Shown here piece after piece: positions 10,988 to 21,866 of a stretch of DNA of 64,000 nt (positions are counted from its first letter, which is position 1; each line of letters opens with the position of its first letter). This stretch comes from Platanthera guangdongensis (taxonomy: Eukaryota; Streptophyta; Magnoliopsida; Asparagales; Orchidaceae). Position numbers and translations under genes: made by a program. The notes under the pieces were generated by a model. It ran no database searches and had not been told where the DNA came from. It saw only the letters and a program-made list of their open reading frames with translations. The stretch spans positions 64,787,259 to 64,851,258 of the forward strand of contig CM077162.1 in assembly GCA_039583875.1 (NCBI GenBank), read 5' to 3'.

Positions 10988-11470
10988 GTTTATAGCATTG
11001 GAAATGGCTAAGTAAAAAGGTGTCGACACACAGAGATCTCTGTGTCGACACAGAAAAGTGGTGTCGACACAGAAAAGTGGTGTCGACACTTCAGTGAAAA
11101 GGTATCGACACATCTAGGAAGTTGGTGTCGACACTTCAGAAAATTAGTGTCGACACATGACATGTAGGTGTCGACACATCCAAGGTTGTGTCGACACTTA
11201 GGTTTTACTCAAGATTGTCTAAGTAAAGTCTCGACTAAAGGTCGAGTTAAGTGGTGTCGACACATAAACAAGTGTCGACACATATTATATGTTGACTAAA
11301 CTTGTGTCGACACATATGTGTCGAGACATTATAAGTCAGTGTCGACACTTATCGACAGTGTCGACACAATTTAAGTTAGCTGCCCGCCTTTTCATCTTCA
11401 AACCTAGAAAGGTATAAATAGGATTTTGCCTTAGTCTGTCGACACGCTTTCAAAAGTTTCGAGACCAAAA
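10988..11470 (+). repeat. Post-pol segment with ~13 GTGTCGACAC palindromes and a TATA-like box
   Basis: Immediately after pol, 11019-11450 carries about 13 exact GTGTCGACAC copies, some in a 20-bp tandem (CAGAAAAGTG linkers at about 11050-11085). Linkers differ from those of the LTR, so this is not just an LTR fragment. A TATAAATAG lies at about 11413-11421, near the end. It could be a second control region for a downstream gene (Sireviruses may have an env-like ORF here) or the expanded 3' untranslated region. No ORF follows because the inverted copy starts at 11471. Confidence 0.75.
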
Positions 11471-13288
11471 CTTGTTGAGAGTTGGGGCTTTGCCCTTGGA
11501 CTTGGACTTGGACTGAACAGTCCTTGTAGGTCTAGTAAATCCCAGTCCAGCTTTACCTTTGTGATGAACAAATTCATCAATTAAGGGTAGAACTGACTTA
11601 GGTTTAGAAAACCTAGCAACTAAGTCCTTCTCCTTCTGAAGATTAATCTCCAGACTCTTAATTTGATCATTCTTAAATGATATAGTCCCCATCTGAATCA
11701 CAGTTATGTGCTTTAGTCTGGCTATCTCATTAAGCTTTTGATCAAACAACTTCTCAAAATCAGTTGCAGCAGCTTTGAGATTAGCAATTTCCTTTGCCTG
11801 ACTTTTGGCTAGGGACTTGCTCTTCTTATAAGCTTGCAACAGAACTTTGTATTCATCTATCAACTGATGAATATATTCTTCAGACTCAGATGCACTCTCA
11901 TCATTTGATGATGATTAATCTGATTCTGTACTGGCACAAGAAATTGAACTAAAAGAACAATGTTGTACCTTACTAGGTCCTGGCTGCTCCAGGATTTTGT
12001 CACTTTCTGTCAATGCCATTAGTCCTTGGTACTGACTGTCCTCTTGTTTATATATAGAATTCATAATCTGCATGAACTCTTCTTCTTCTTCCTCAGCAAA
12101 CAGTCCTATATATGCCTCAGCATCTGACTCAGTTTCTGATGAAGAAATATCTGACAGACTTTTGTCCTTTTTGGCAACAAAAGACTTTTCTTTCTTGCCC
12201 TTGTATTGAGTCCTTTTCTTGTCACTAGACTCCTTCCTCTTCTCTGGACAGTCTGCAATGACATGTCCTTGTCTATTACAGTAATAGCATACAATTTTTG
12301 ATAGTGTTGCTTTGCTAGATTTGGACTTTTTCCTGTCTTTCTTTGAAGACTTTTTATTCTGATAAAAGTCTTCTTTTCCCTGTGAAGTAGAATGCCTTGT
12401 CCTCCACTATTTCTTCTTTAAGAACTTCTGAAAATGTCTTGTAAAGGCAGCAAAGTCCTCATCACTTTCACTGCTCTCAGACTTTCTGCTTTCTGAATCT
12501 TCTGATTCAGTTTCAGCAACCTTTAGAGGTGGAGTTGGTGACTTACTCCTATACTTTCTGGGGACTTCAATTTTGAAGGCCACTGTCCTTTCTTTGTGTT
12601 CACTTCTTGTTGATTTCTCCTCTTCTTTCCTCACCATTAACTGCATTTCATAGGACAGCAATTTGCCAAATAGTGTTGGTGGAGGAATTTCTCCCAGCTT
12701 TGTCATTTCCCTGATTGCACAGATCTTGGTGTCCCAATCTTTTGTTAGGGACCTTAGAAACTTATCATTGAGTTCATAATTACTGAAATCTCTGCCATAG
12801 GACATGAGCTCATTCACAATCCTGTAGAACTTCTTATAACGCTCAGTTATGCTATCAACCTTACCTTGTCTAAAACTTTCATATTCTTGATTTAGCAAGG
12901 ATTTTCTGTCTTGCCTTATTTCTTCAGAACCCTCCATATACGCAATAAGAGTATCCCACATCTCTTTAGTTGTCTTACAGTGTATCAGATTCTGAAACGT
13001 TACATCATCTATGGCACTCACTATGATGTTCTGAGCCCTCTTATCCATAGTGGCTAGAACAATTTCATCCTTTGTCATTTCAGAGAAATCCTTAGGTGTT
13101 CTCTGATTTGCATCTAAGTCTGACACCTTCATGGGCACATATGGCCCTTCCTTTACTGTGATATAAATTCTAGGGTCTGAGGCTTCCATAAAAAGTCTCA
13201 CCCTTTCCTTCCAGATCCCAAAGATCTCTTTCCTATATATGGGTAACTTCATGGATCCCAATTCCTTGTGATTCTCAGTGGAACCCAT
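11471..13288 (-). pseudogene. gag of family A copy 2, truncated
   Basis: Minus-strand ATG at 13288 with the same start as copy 1. It runs open for 293 codons to a TAG at about 12404-12406, where copy 1 has CAG. It then continues in frame through an intact first knuckle (CYYCNRQGHVIADC, about 12245-12290), the acidic region, another stop near 11918 (TAA in place of TCA) and the coiled coil (11863 to about 11500). The frame is cut at 11471 before the second knuckle. This copy and copy 1 carry different stops, so they decayed independently. Confidence 0.85.
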
Positions 13289-13378
13289 GGTTCTTGATTT
13301 TCTTGATTCTGTAATTGACTTAGACTGAATCTGCCCACAGGATCTACTCAGACAGTTATGTCCCTTTTTGAGTAACCT

Positions 13379-13391
13379 CCCTCTGATACCA
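13379..13391 (-). other. Primer-binding site of family A copy 2
   Basis: The minus strand reads TGGTATCAGAGGG, i.e. the initiator-Met primer site with its last two bases changed, two bases inside the LTR end at 13394. Confidence 0.8.
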
Positions 13392-13393
13392 CT

Positions 13394-15402
13394 TGAAAGA
13401 TATTGTACCTAAACACCTAGAGGGGGGTGGTGAATAGGTGACTTGAATCTTTTTAACTTTTATGGCAGAATACAGAATCTAACACAAAATTTTAGCTACT
13501 TTATCACAGCAATCACACAGCAATCACAGAATATCTCAGCACACAGTAGACACACAGTTTTTTAGTGGTTCCCCAAGGTTTGGGTACATCCACTTTCCCC
13601 CTTCGCCTATCTAGCAGTGTACTAGATTCGGCCAAACTCCTCCACTATCTCAGAACCCAAAACTGGCTCCTACACCTCAGGCCCAAGGCCCTACAACTCA
13701 GCTTCTTCACAAAGCTTACACTCAGCCACCAAGGCCTACACTCAGCCTCCAAGGCCTACACTCAGCCACCAAGGCCTACACTCAGCCACCAAGGCCTACA
13801 CTCAGAGATTTAAATCTCCTACACTCAGCCTTTATAATTACAGGCTTACAAGACTCAGATACAAAGGATCCTACAAGAATATATGATTACAATAATATTA
13901 ACTCAGCAACTCAGAGACAAGAGAGGAGAGTTGTGAGTTTCTTGATGAGTTCTTGGAAGAACTCAGCTGAAATCAATATGACTTGGCTTTCTTCAAAGCT
14001 TCTTGAATGTAGAACTCAATAAGATTGACCCCTTCTGCAGTTGATCCTTGATCTCTGCTACTTAAGATTCAGAATAAATCTGAACCCTTCTTCTCAGCCT
14101 GGTTCCAATAGCTGATTTCTTGGATGGAGCTCTCTCTCTCCAACTTCTTAGATCTTCACTAGATAGCTAGATCTTCTTTTAATTACTTCAACAACCACTT
14201 GATCAATAATCTGAACCACAGTTTCTGTAGACTGTATAAGCCTATTTATAGGCCTTCTTCATGGTAACCGGCTGGTCCGGTCCATAACTGATTTCTGACA
14301 ACTCTGACAGGTGCAGTAGACCGGCTGGAATGGCAGCTGTCAAGTCATCCAGTCAGTTCTTGAAAATTCTGTAACTGTCTGAAAGTGTCGAGACTTTCTG
14401 TCTTTAAGTGTCGACACTTATAGACCAAGTGTCGACACATGTTGTCTAAGTGTCGACACTAGCCTACAAGGTGTCGACACAACTCCTTGTGTTGTAGATT
14501 TTATATCTCGACACTGCTTCTTCTTCATGTGTCGACACTGAAATTGAGTGTCGACACAAGTACTTGTACTTCAGTATTTTGCTGAATTCTTCTAAGTGTC
14601 GACACAACACCTTTGTGTCGACACATCTTCATGTGTTCAACTCGCTGAGTGTCGACACTTCTTCTTGGTGTCGACACATGTCTTCAGTGTTGATACTTGC
14701 TGAGTGTCGACACAGCTCCTTGTGTCGACACATTCTTCTTCTGTCGAGACTCTGGCTGAGTGTCGACACATCTCCTTAGTGTCGACACTTGTACTTAGAA
14801 TTTTGCTGAACTTTGATAAGTGTTGACACAGCTCCTTGTGTCGACACTTTCTTCAAGTGTTGAGTCTTCAGCTAAGTGTCGACACATACTTTCTTGTGTC
14901 GACACTTTCTTCAAGTGTTGACTCTTCTGCTGTGTGTCGACACATTGTTCTAGGTGTCGACACTTATACTTAGTCTCTGCTGACTTTTGCTGAGTGTCGA
15001 CAGAGCCACCAAGTGTCGACACTTTTTGATGTAGGCACAGTTTCACTGAGTCTCGACACAATTGCTAAGTGTCGACACTGCTTCACTGCACTTTTCTTCA
15101 CTGAGTGTCGACACAGCTCCTTGTGTCGACACTTTCTGTCTGGTGTCGACTCAGCATCCCTGGTGTCGACACAATGACTCCAAGTGTCGACACTGCTTGC
15201 CTGGGTGTCGACACAAGTGTTCTTAAGTGTTGACACTTTTCCTCTCGGTGTCGACACATGGACTTAGAAACTTTTTCTTCTTTCCTGCAAATACTTAACC
15301 TGCACAAGTAAACTCAAAACACATCAAATACATTTTGATGTATATCATTGAGTTGGGTGAGGCTTCTTCAAATCAGGTACATTTAAACCAATGTACCCAA
15401 CA
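13394..15402 (-). repeat. 5' LTR of family A copy 2 (2009 bp)
   Basis: On the plus strand it starts TGAAAGATAT and ends CCCAACA. It has the same parts as copy 1 in reverse order: C-rich hairpin (CACCTA 13414-13419 pairing with TAGGTG 13435-13440), shared GTGGATGTACCC block (minus strand, about 13580-13592), GTAGG minirepeats (about 13690-13840), TATA-like box (14242-14250) and the palindrome array. The flank at 15403 (AGCTC) does not match the flank of copy 1. Confidence 0.9.
14380..15262. repeat. GTGTCGACAC palindrome array, inverted LTR copy
   Basis: The same array type as in copy 1, with roughly 25-30 palindromes and many decayed ones (GTGTTGACAC, GTGTCGACTC, GTCGACAG). Order and number differ locally from copy 1 while the rest of the LTR aligns well, showing gain and loss of motif units. 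Confidence 0.88.
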
Positions 15403-15750
15403 AGCTCCATATGCTTGCCATACTTGTGGCAAATCAGGACACCTTACCCACGATTATCATACTGATGCCCCAAAGATAAAGAAAGCTAAGTCAGGAGAAG
15501 CTGCAGGGCGAGTCCCACTTGTTTGTTATACATGTGGCAAGACAGGACATATTGACAGAAAATGTCAGAGTGGTACTGAAGTGGCAAAAGAGGTTGGGTC
15601 TGGAGCAACCTTTAGGCGAGGAGGACCAATCCACTGTTATAATTGTGGCAAGCCATGATATATAGCCCGTGAGTGTTGGGGTAGGTTTCCTAAGACAAAG
15701 GAAAAGGTAGAAGGCCATAAGCAAAGGGACGAGATGACAGGTATGATTTA
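15403..15750 (+). pseudogene. chromovirus gag fragment with three zinc knuckles
   Basis: The frame entering from the family A LTR encodes three CCHC-type knuckles: CHTCGKSGHLTHDYH (from 15413; last Cys is Tyr), CYTCGKTGHIDRKCQ (from 15524) and CYNCGKP then a stop followed by YIARECW (from 15635). Nucleocapsid knuckles bind genomic RNA. Three knuckles in a row is more than the single one common in chromoviruses. The N-terminal capsid part is absent. Confidence 0.8.
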
Positions 15751-17510
15751 GCTTATAGCTTTTATACCAATGACATGATTAGTTACTGGCTTATGATTTG
15801 TGAAAGTAGGCTTTGTCCCACTCTTGGTGTTGGAGAGTACTGTTTGTTACAGGACTTCTCGCTCCTTAGCATCCAAGATTTTCGTGTGGTTTGTCCTAGT
15901 GCTTCCCGCTGTATCGATTATGGGTATTCAAACCAAACGAAAACATTGTCATTAAAGATCATAGGTGGTTTGATCTTATGTATGGACAGACTCTTGGAGC
16001 AGCATTCATATGTTGGCTACAACCCTAAGGGGTCACACCAGGGCAAAACACCGAATGTGAGACTAAGTTAGCAGTTCTTTAGGGGGACGGAGTTGTTATT
16101 AACTATATTAGAGACCAAGAATCCAAAGCCTAAGTTAGTCATTGTTTCGGTGGTGTCGGAGTTTGCCGACGTGTTCCCCGAAAATTTCTCTGGAGCCCCA
16201 CCTCAGAGAGAGATCGAGTTCACCATTGAGTTGGTTCCTGGTGATAAGCTGGTGTCGCGGTCTCCTTACCACTTAGCAACAAGATAAATGGCTTAGTTGA
16301 ATGCGCAGCTTCGAGAATTGTTAGAGCAGGGGTATACGCGTCCAAGTTCATCACCTTGGAGTTCCACGGTCCTCATTGTGAAGAAGAAGGATGGTAGGCT
16401 GTGACTGTGTATCGACTATCGGGAACTCAATAAGCTTATATAGAAGAACAAGTACCCGATTCTGAGGATCGATGATTTGTTCGACCAACTAGTTGGATCA
16501 ACTGTGTAGTTGAAGCTGGATTTGAAGTCTGGTTACTATCAACTGAGAATCAGGGATAGTGATATTCCCAAGCGGCGTTCAGTACATGATATGGGCATGA
16601 TGAGTTCATAGACATGTCTTTTTAGCTAATGAATGCACCATCTGTGTTTATGGACTTGATGAACCGGATGTTCAAGGAGTATTTGGATCGGTTCGTAATA
16701 TGGTTCATCGATGATATCCTGGTGTACTCCCAATCTGAGGATGATCGTGCAGAGCACTTGCATATTATTTTGTATACCTTGAGAAGTAATCAGTTGTATG
16801 TCAAGTTCTCTAAGTGTGAGTTTTGGCTATCTTCTGTAGCGTTCCTTGGTCATATTGTCAGTAATAAGGGTATTGTGATGGATCCAACAAAGGTTGCTGC
16901 AATACAAGAGTGGCCTGGGTTGTCTTCTGTAGCGGAAGTTCGGGGTTTTTTGCGGCTTGCCGGCTACTACAGGCGCTTCGTAGAGAACTTCTCGCGGATA
17001 ACGTTACCTCTCACTTCCTGACGAGGAAGGATCAGTTATTTGTATGGTCTCCAACATGTGTTCAAGCTCTCAAAGAACTGAAAAGTCGCCTGACCATGGC
17101 ACCTACCCTGTGTTCGCCATGTGGTACAAAAGGCTTTAAGTTATACAACGATGCTTCAGGCATCGACTTAGGTTGTGTTTTGTTATAGCATGGGAGAGTA
17201 ATAACTTCTGGTTCGCACCAGCTGAAGGTGCATGTGAGGAATTATCCAGTCCATGATTTGGAGTTGTCGGCCGTGATATTCGTGCTGAATCTGTGGAGGC
17301 GCTACCTATATGGTGTCAAGGTCGACATTTACACAGACCATATGATCTTGAAGTACCAATTGGATTAAAAAGATATGAATATGCGTCAGCGAAGGTGGAT
17401 TAAGTTCCTTGGGGACTACACCTTCAAGATACACTATGTACCTGGGAAAGGTAATGTGGTTGCGGATATGTTAAGTCGCAGAGCTCCCACGCAGGCCAAT
17501 TAGTTAACAA
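15751..17510 (+). pseudogene. chromovirus pol: protease region, RT and RNase H
   Basis: The protease segment (about 15770-16080) is too decayed to show an Asp-Ser/Thr-Gly motif. RT begins near 16129 with the VVSEFADVFPENFSG segment typical of gypsy RT N-termini. The catalytic box FIDDILVYS is intact at about 16704-16730, and the FSKCEFW and [17 protein letters not shown] motifs follow. RNase H runs from about 17030 (DASGIDLG, about 17150-17175) to [16 protein letters not shown] near 17480. Stops at about 16285, 16400, 16442, 17020 and 17188 break the frame. RT would copy RNA into DNA; dead copy. Confidence 0.85.
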
Positions 17511-18936
17511 TGCATGTTGAGCATCTTGTTTGAAATTTAGAGGCCTTAGAGATCTCTTGTGTTGATAAGATGTCTGGGGCTGAATCAAGATTGAACTGGA
17601 CGGAAGTGTTGTATGACGTGGCTGATCGGATTCAGGGTGCTCTAGTGTTGGATGATAGCATGAAGCAATTTGTGGCTGAGTCTTTGGATGGGTCAAATGC
17701 CCAATTTACTGTCGGTGATGGGTTATTGTGGACGGACGGTCGTTTGTGAGTCACAAAGTGGGTAAAATATGGGAGGAGTTGATATACGAGGCTCATTACA
17801 CCAAGTGCTCTATTCACCTGGGGAGCACAAAGGTGTACAGAGTTATAAAAAAGCTGTTCTGGTGGCCAAGACTGAATAAAGATATAACACTTTGTGTGGC
17901 GAAGTGTCAAATGTGGGCCTTGGTGAATGCGGAGTGCCAGAAGCCTGGCGGATTCCTGAAGTCCTTGCCTATACCAGTGTGGAAATTTGATGACATCTTC
18001 ATGGATTTCGTGCACGGTTTGCTGAGATCACAAAAGGGAAACGACATCATTTGGGTGATCGTTGATCATTTAACGAAGGTGTCACACTTCATACCCAATA
18101 GGAAAGATGATTTAGTGGAGAAACTGGCGAAACTTTATGTGGACAGCATAGTCCGTTTGCACGGCGTACCTCGGAGCATCATTAATGACCAAGATGGTCG
18201 GTTTACATCTAACAATTGGAGGCTCATACATCAATTGTTGGGTACCAAGTTGAATTTTAGCACGGTTTTTCACCCACAGACAGATGGTCAGACTGAAAGG
18301 GTGAACAGGACAATGGAAATTATGCTTCGCATGTGTGCTTTGGATTTTGCAAAAAGGTGGGAGGACCGTCATTTTATGATTGAGTTCGCATACAATAACA
18401 TCTACCAAGCCAGCATTTAGAAGGAGCCTTTTGAGGCTTTGTATGGAAGGAGGTGTTGTACGTCGTTGGATTGGGTAGATGCGGGAGAATTGAAGTTGTA
18501 CAAGCAAAGGGACGTTGAAGATGCTACTTCAACGATACGGTTAATTCGAGAATGTCTACTGATTGCATAAGATAGGCAAGCCAAATACTATAATGCCAAG
18601 CATCTGAACATGAGTTTGCGGTGGGCGATTGGGTACACCTCAAGGTAAAGTCGTTTAAAGGCGTATCAAGGATTCGACGCTTAAAGAAGCTTAGTCCGAG
18701 TGCTGCGGAAGTTTGTTCAAGAGCCTACTCAAGTGGTTGCTGTGAATCAAGTGTTGGTCGACAGTGGGTTGACGACGAAGGTCAAGCCCAGTCGGATCGA
18801 GGATGTAGAGGTCAAACAAATGCATAACAAATCCATTACAATGGTTAAGGCCCTTTGGGACAATTGTTGTCGAGAGGAGCTTTCTTGGGAGCGGGATCAA
18901 ACCAAGAAGTCAGAGTTCCCTGAGTTATTCAATTGA
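17511..18936 (+). pseudogene. chromovirus integrase with chromodomain-like C-terminus
   Basis: An H2C2 zinc-binding region (HYTKCSIHLGSTK ... CVAKCQMW, about 17790-17915) is followed by the rve core: Asp in DFVHGL (about 18004), Asp in NDQDGRF (about 18190), Glu in GQTERVNR (about 18290), all present. The frame is open for 230 codons from 17728 to 18420. After a stop it continues to a GDWV motif (about 18625) and a tail resembling a chromodomain (SRIEDVEVKQMHNKS ... ALWDN ... SWERD, 18790-18930). Such tails direct insertion to heterochromatin in this branch. Confidence 0.85.
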
Positions 18937-18999
18937 GGCACACAATTTAAAGTTGATTTAATTCCTCAGTTTCCTGCATGACTTAATTTCGGGATGAAA

Positions 19000-19019
19000 T
19001 TCTTTAAGTGGGGGAGATT
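19000..19019 (+). other. Polypurine tract of the chromovirus
   Basis: AAGTGGGGGAGATT directly before the LTR start (TGTAACACCCC at 19020). It would prime plus-strand DNA synthesis. Confidence 0.8.
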
Positions 19020-21189
19020 TGTAACACCCCAAATCTCTTAAGGTGGGAAATGGTTCTTTGGAGGTTATCACCCGACAGTAACTAGTTACTGTGCGGTGGT
19101 AGCTCCAGGGTTAGCGTCAATAACATTGACAGCATTGAGAGAGTTGAGAGCGTTGAGTTAACTCAATTCTAAACTTACTACGTGGCGAAAAGTTATTACC
19201 GCGTAGCAGTAGCTGGAAATTAAACTGGTAGAGCTCTCGGGAAACTATTGCCAGGCGATATGGTTACCGCTGGCGATAGCTGGATCAATTTAATTGACGG
19301 GGTTCTCAGGATTCTAACATGCAGCGTTAGCCCTACCACGACGTGGTAGCAGAGTGGTTATGATGCGTCCATGTGTGTTCTCCTGATTTTAGTTTTGAGC
19401 AGTGGCATCCTTAAGAAGCTAAACGATTTAGGTAACGCGCGGCGGTAACTTCTTATCGTGCGGAGGTAGCACACGTAAACTAAATTATAGATAGAATCAT
19501 AAGTGTTCCCTGGTTTTATTAAGGGATCCGACGGCTGGATGTTGCCCCTGAGAGTATATAGTCGAGAGTGTTGGTTTCCATCTCACTTTTCCTTTGAATA
19601 TTCTCTTTCTAAGTGTTAGATAGAAGGGAGAGCGAAGAAGAAAGAAGGGTAAGGAGATCTCACCAATGTTGGAGTTCTGAAGCTCCGATTCGCGGGAGGA
19701 GTCCGGATCTATGAAGGCAAGATCATTGCGGTCGTTTTCATCCGTCTAGATCTTTGTCATGACACCGAAGATAACGCAAATGGTAATGATTCTCTACTTG
19801 GACATGTGAAGTCCTCTTCCTTTTGCATAGAAAACCCTCTCCCTCGAGTGTCCAGTGAGCGTGAGGTCTTCCTTCGGGTAGATATGGAGTATCCCTATTG
19901 TTTTGTATTTAGAGTTCAAAATCAAAGTACGAATGTAGGCATGGTGTGTGAAGCCCATCCAGACAGGTTGGTCTGGATTGGTGATATTTTCATTGTGCTT
20001 GTTATTGCCGGAGAAGACTCTGTGATGTTTGTTTTTTGGGTTTCTACAAGGTAGATTACAGCAGGAAACCTTGGGGACTAACTCCAAGGAGCACCCAGAA
20101 AACTGGGTAGAATCATCTTTCTACCAGGTACCGCGCGGCGGTAGTGCTACCGATCGCGGTAGCTCCTTGAGAGCTTTGTTTGAGGCCTGTGTCGTGGAGA
20201 ACCGGGGCCAGTATTCGAGGCCTGTGTCGTGGAGACCTAGGGCCAATGATGTGGGGCTGAGAGCTTTGAGAGCCCAGCTTGGTGGCCTGAGATCCATCAG
20301 TATAACATAACATAGTTATGTAATGTTTGGAGAAATGGGATGGGGGAGGCCGACCTGCATTGTGGCATTTCGCACCTGGTGATGTGAGCAACGCGAAAGG
20401 GCCGAACCTACCCAATAGTTATGTCGAGCATTCGTGGGTAGTGTTACCTGTCGCTGTCAAAGTTACGGGTCTCCGGCCTTGCGCGGGCCTTAAAACTACC
20501 TTAATGCTCATGTTTTTTGTCATCTTGTGAATGGTGGTGAGTACCTGTCTTTTGTCTGGACACCGAGCATGTGTCCTGAGAGCACGGGGTGTGTGGCAGT
20601 TCGTGTCTACGGCTGTGGTGAAGTGTGCTTAAATTGCACTATCATTGCTATATTTGATTTTGCTCATATATTGCAGGGAAGGAGCACTGCTGCCCCGAGT
20701 AAGTGGTGTGGACGTTATAATTTGGTTAGCTTTAGTTGACCGTTGCCTTGTTTTGCCACCATTCGGTGGATTGTTCTTATGCCGGAAACAAGTGAGCCAA
20801 ATGGCAAGTAGCTGGCTGAAGCCCTTGATGCAGTGCTATCCCTTGAAGGCCAAAGCGAAGTTTTTTCTTTTACTATTTTCATGTGTGGTCGGCCTGTGTG
20901 TCAAAGTATTTAAAACACTTATCCTTTTTAAAAACTATTCTAAGGCCTTAAGGTCAAGAATTTTGTTTATATTACTTTCATTCCTGTTGTGGACTATACT
21001 GGACATGTTTTTTGATGGGTTCATTCAACTTATTTTAATGCTTCCGTTATAATGCTCTGTGTTAGGATTAGAGATTTTCTAATTGTATGTTGGTATTAAT
21101 ATGCAACTCCACTGACTGTCCGTGCAATATGGCGTGGGGCCCCGACCGGACCTTCTGTTATATCCCATGTGACAGATGGGGGTGTTATA
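19020..21189 (+). repeat. 3' LTR of the chromovirus (~2.17 kb)
   Basis: Starts TGTAACACCCC after the polypurine tract; the probable end is GGGGGTGTTATA at about 21189, the complement of the start with one change. It holds palindromic boxes such as CAGTAACTAGTTACTG (19076-19091), ACCGCGCGGCGGT (20129 region) and GCTACCGATCGCGGTAGC (about 20146-20163). With no second LTR in the window the right end is inferred from the terminal inverted repeat only. Several hydrophobic or basic ORFs here look spurious. Confidence 0.7.
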
Positions 21190-21300
21190 ATTGCTCAATG
21201 GGTGATGAGGAGTTGGAAAACTCCATAGTTAAGTGTGCTCGGGCTGGAGTAGTACTGGGATGGTTGACCACCTGGGAAGTGCCCGTGGTGCGCGCTTGAC
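21185..21300 (+). pseudogene. 5S-rRNA-like sequence, copy 1
   Basis: Contains the 5S internal control region: A-box-like GTTAAGTGTGCTCGGGC (21228-21244), GAGTAGTACTGGGATGG (21247-21263) and CCTGGGAAGT (21271-21280). The first ~45 nt align only weakly with a plant 5S gene. One change falls in the C box (GGTTGACCA instead of GGGTGACC). Not an rRNA gene, but it may keep Pol III promoter boxes. Confidence 0.8.
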
Positions 21301-21866
21301 TATTGAGTTTGACTCATCAAAGGGAGGTCGTGACCACCAACAACCCGCTGGTGGGCTAGAGAGGGGTTGGGGTGCTTCGGCTGTAGTACAGATGATGCCA
21401 GCTGGGTCCCAATGGGTTTCTCTCGGTCGACATGGTCCCGAGTGGAGCCGGGCCTGCGTTGTTACAAAAAGTGCACTTTTTTTATGACGACCGAGGCCCG
21501 GCTCCAATCGGGAGCACGTACACCGAGGGAGACCCAACGAGACCCATCTAGCATCGTCCGGGCTACAATCCATGCACCATCTCAATTGGTGATGAGAAGT
21601 TGAAAAACTCCATAGTTAAGCGTGCGCGAGCTAGAGTAGTACTGGGATGGGTGACCTCCTGGGAAGTTCCCGTGGTGTGGGCTTTAATATCGAGTTTTGC
21701 TCGTCACTGGGAGGATGTGGACACCAACAACCCGCTAGTGTGCTGGAGAGTTGTTGGGGTGCTTGGGCTGCAGCCTGGACGATGCCAACTGGGTCCTGCT
21801 GGGTCTCCCTCGGTGGACGTTGTCCCGAGTTGAGCCGGGCCTTGGTCATCACATCTTGGCCTATTG
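21190..21866 (+). mobile_element. Cassandra-like segment: two 5S-rRNA-like modules
   Basis: Two copies of a unit made of a 5S-rRNA-like stretch followed by a ~85-bp GC-rich module M lie in direct orientation about 385 bp apart. A third M, inverted and lacking 5S, lies between them (21497-21578), making a hairpin with the first M around AAAAAGTGCACTTTTT (about 21464-21482). Cassandra TRIM elements carry a 5S-derived Pol III promoter in each LTR, which fits, but clear LTR ends or a primer site are not evident. The alternative is a rearranged 5S rDNA spacer fragment. Confidence 0.6.
21580..21690 (+). pseudogene. 5S-rRNA-like sequence, copy 2
   Basis: Contains AGTTAAGCGTGCGCGAGC (21614-21631), GAGTAGTACTGGGATGGG (21634-21651) and GTGACCTCCTGGGAAGTTCC (21651-21670), a better match to the 5S control region than copy 1. 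Upstream TCAATTGGTGATGAGAAGTT matches copy 1, so the two units share more than the 5S core. Confidence 0.82.

Larger units (their letters stand above)
3622..11470 (+). mobile_element. copia family A, copy 1: 5' LTR, gag, pol, post-pol array
   Basis: Plus-strand element with LTR (3622-5671), primer site (5674-5686), gag (5777-7819), pol (7826-10987) and a palindrome-rich segment (10988-11470). No 3' LTR follows: at 11471 the sequence switches to an inverted second copy of the same family. The lineage call (Sirevirus/SIRE-like) rests on the large gag with coiled coil and two knuckles, the palindromic LTR and copia domain order PR-IN-RT-RNH. The 5 bases before the LTR (AACCT, 3617-3621) have no partner at 15403, so a simple insertion is not supported. 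Confidence 0.85.
11471..15402 (-). mobile_element. copia family A, copy 2 (inverted; gag and 5' LTR only)
   Basis: Reverse orientation of family A: LTR 13394-15402, primer site 13379-13391, gag 13288 down to 11471. Homology to copy 1 stops at 11471, matching about position 7590 of copy 1 in the late part of gag. So 3622-7590 and 11471-15402 form inverted arms of about 3.9 kb around a 3.9-kb spacer. At 15402 it abuts a chromovirus gag in mid-coding sequence. Identity between arms looks like about 95%. Confidence 0.88.
15403..21189 (+). mobile_element. Ty3/gypsy chromovirus, 5'-truncated
   Basis: Plus-strand element starting in mid-gag at 15403, then protease region, RT, RNase H, integrase with a chromodomain-like tail, polypurine tract and 3' LTR. 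Domain order PR-RT-RNH-IN marks Ty3/gypsy; the C-terminal tail marks the chromovirus branch. The 5' LTR and gag start are missing because family A copy 2 abuts here. Stops throughout. Confidence 0.87.

Noticed and set aside
3617..15407. A single insertion of an inverted family A pair
   Set aside because: The flanking pentamers (AACCT, AGCTC) differ and the flanks belong to different elements, so no target duplication supports one insertion.
20645..21052. 135-codon hydrophobic plus-strand ORF as a membrane protein gene
   Set aside because: It lies in the chromovirus LTR, with no homology recognised and hydrophobicity due to T-rich DNA; ORFs of this length occur by chance here.
21185..21690. 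Functional 5S rRNA genes
   Set aside because: The 5' thirds do not match 5S, the control boxes have substitutions and the units are embedded in a repeat with an inverted partial copy.
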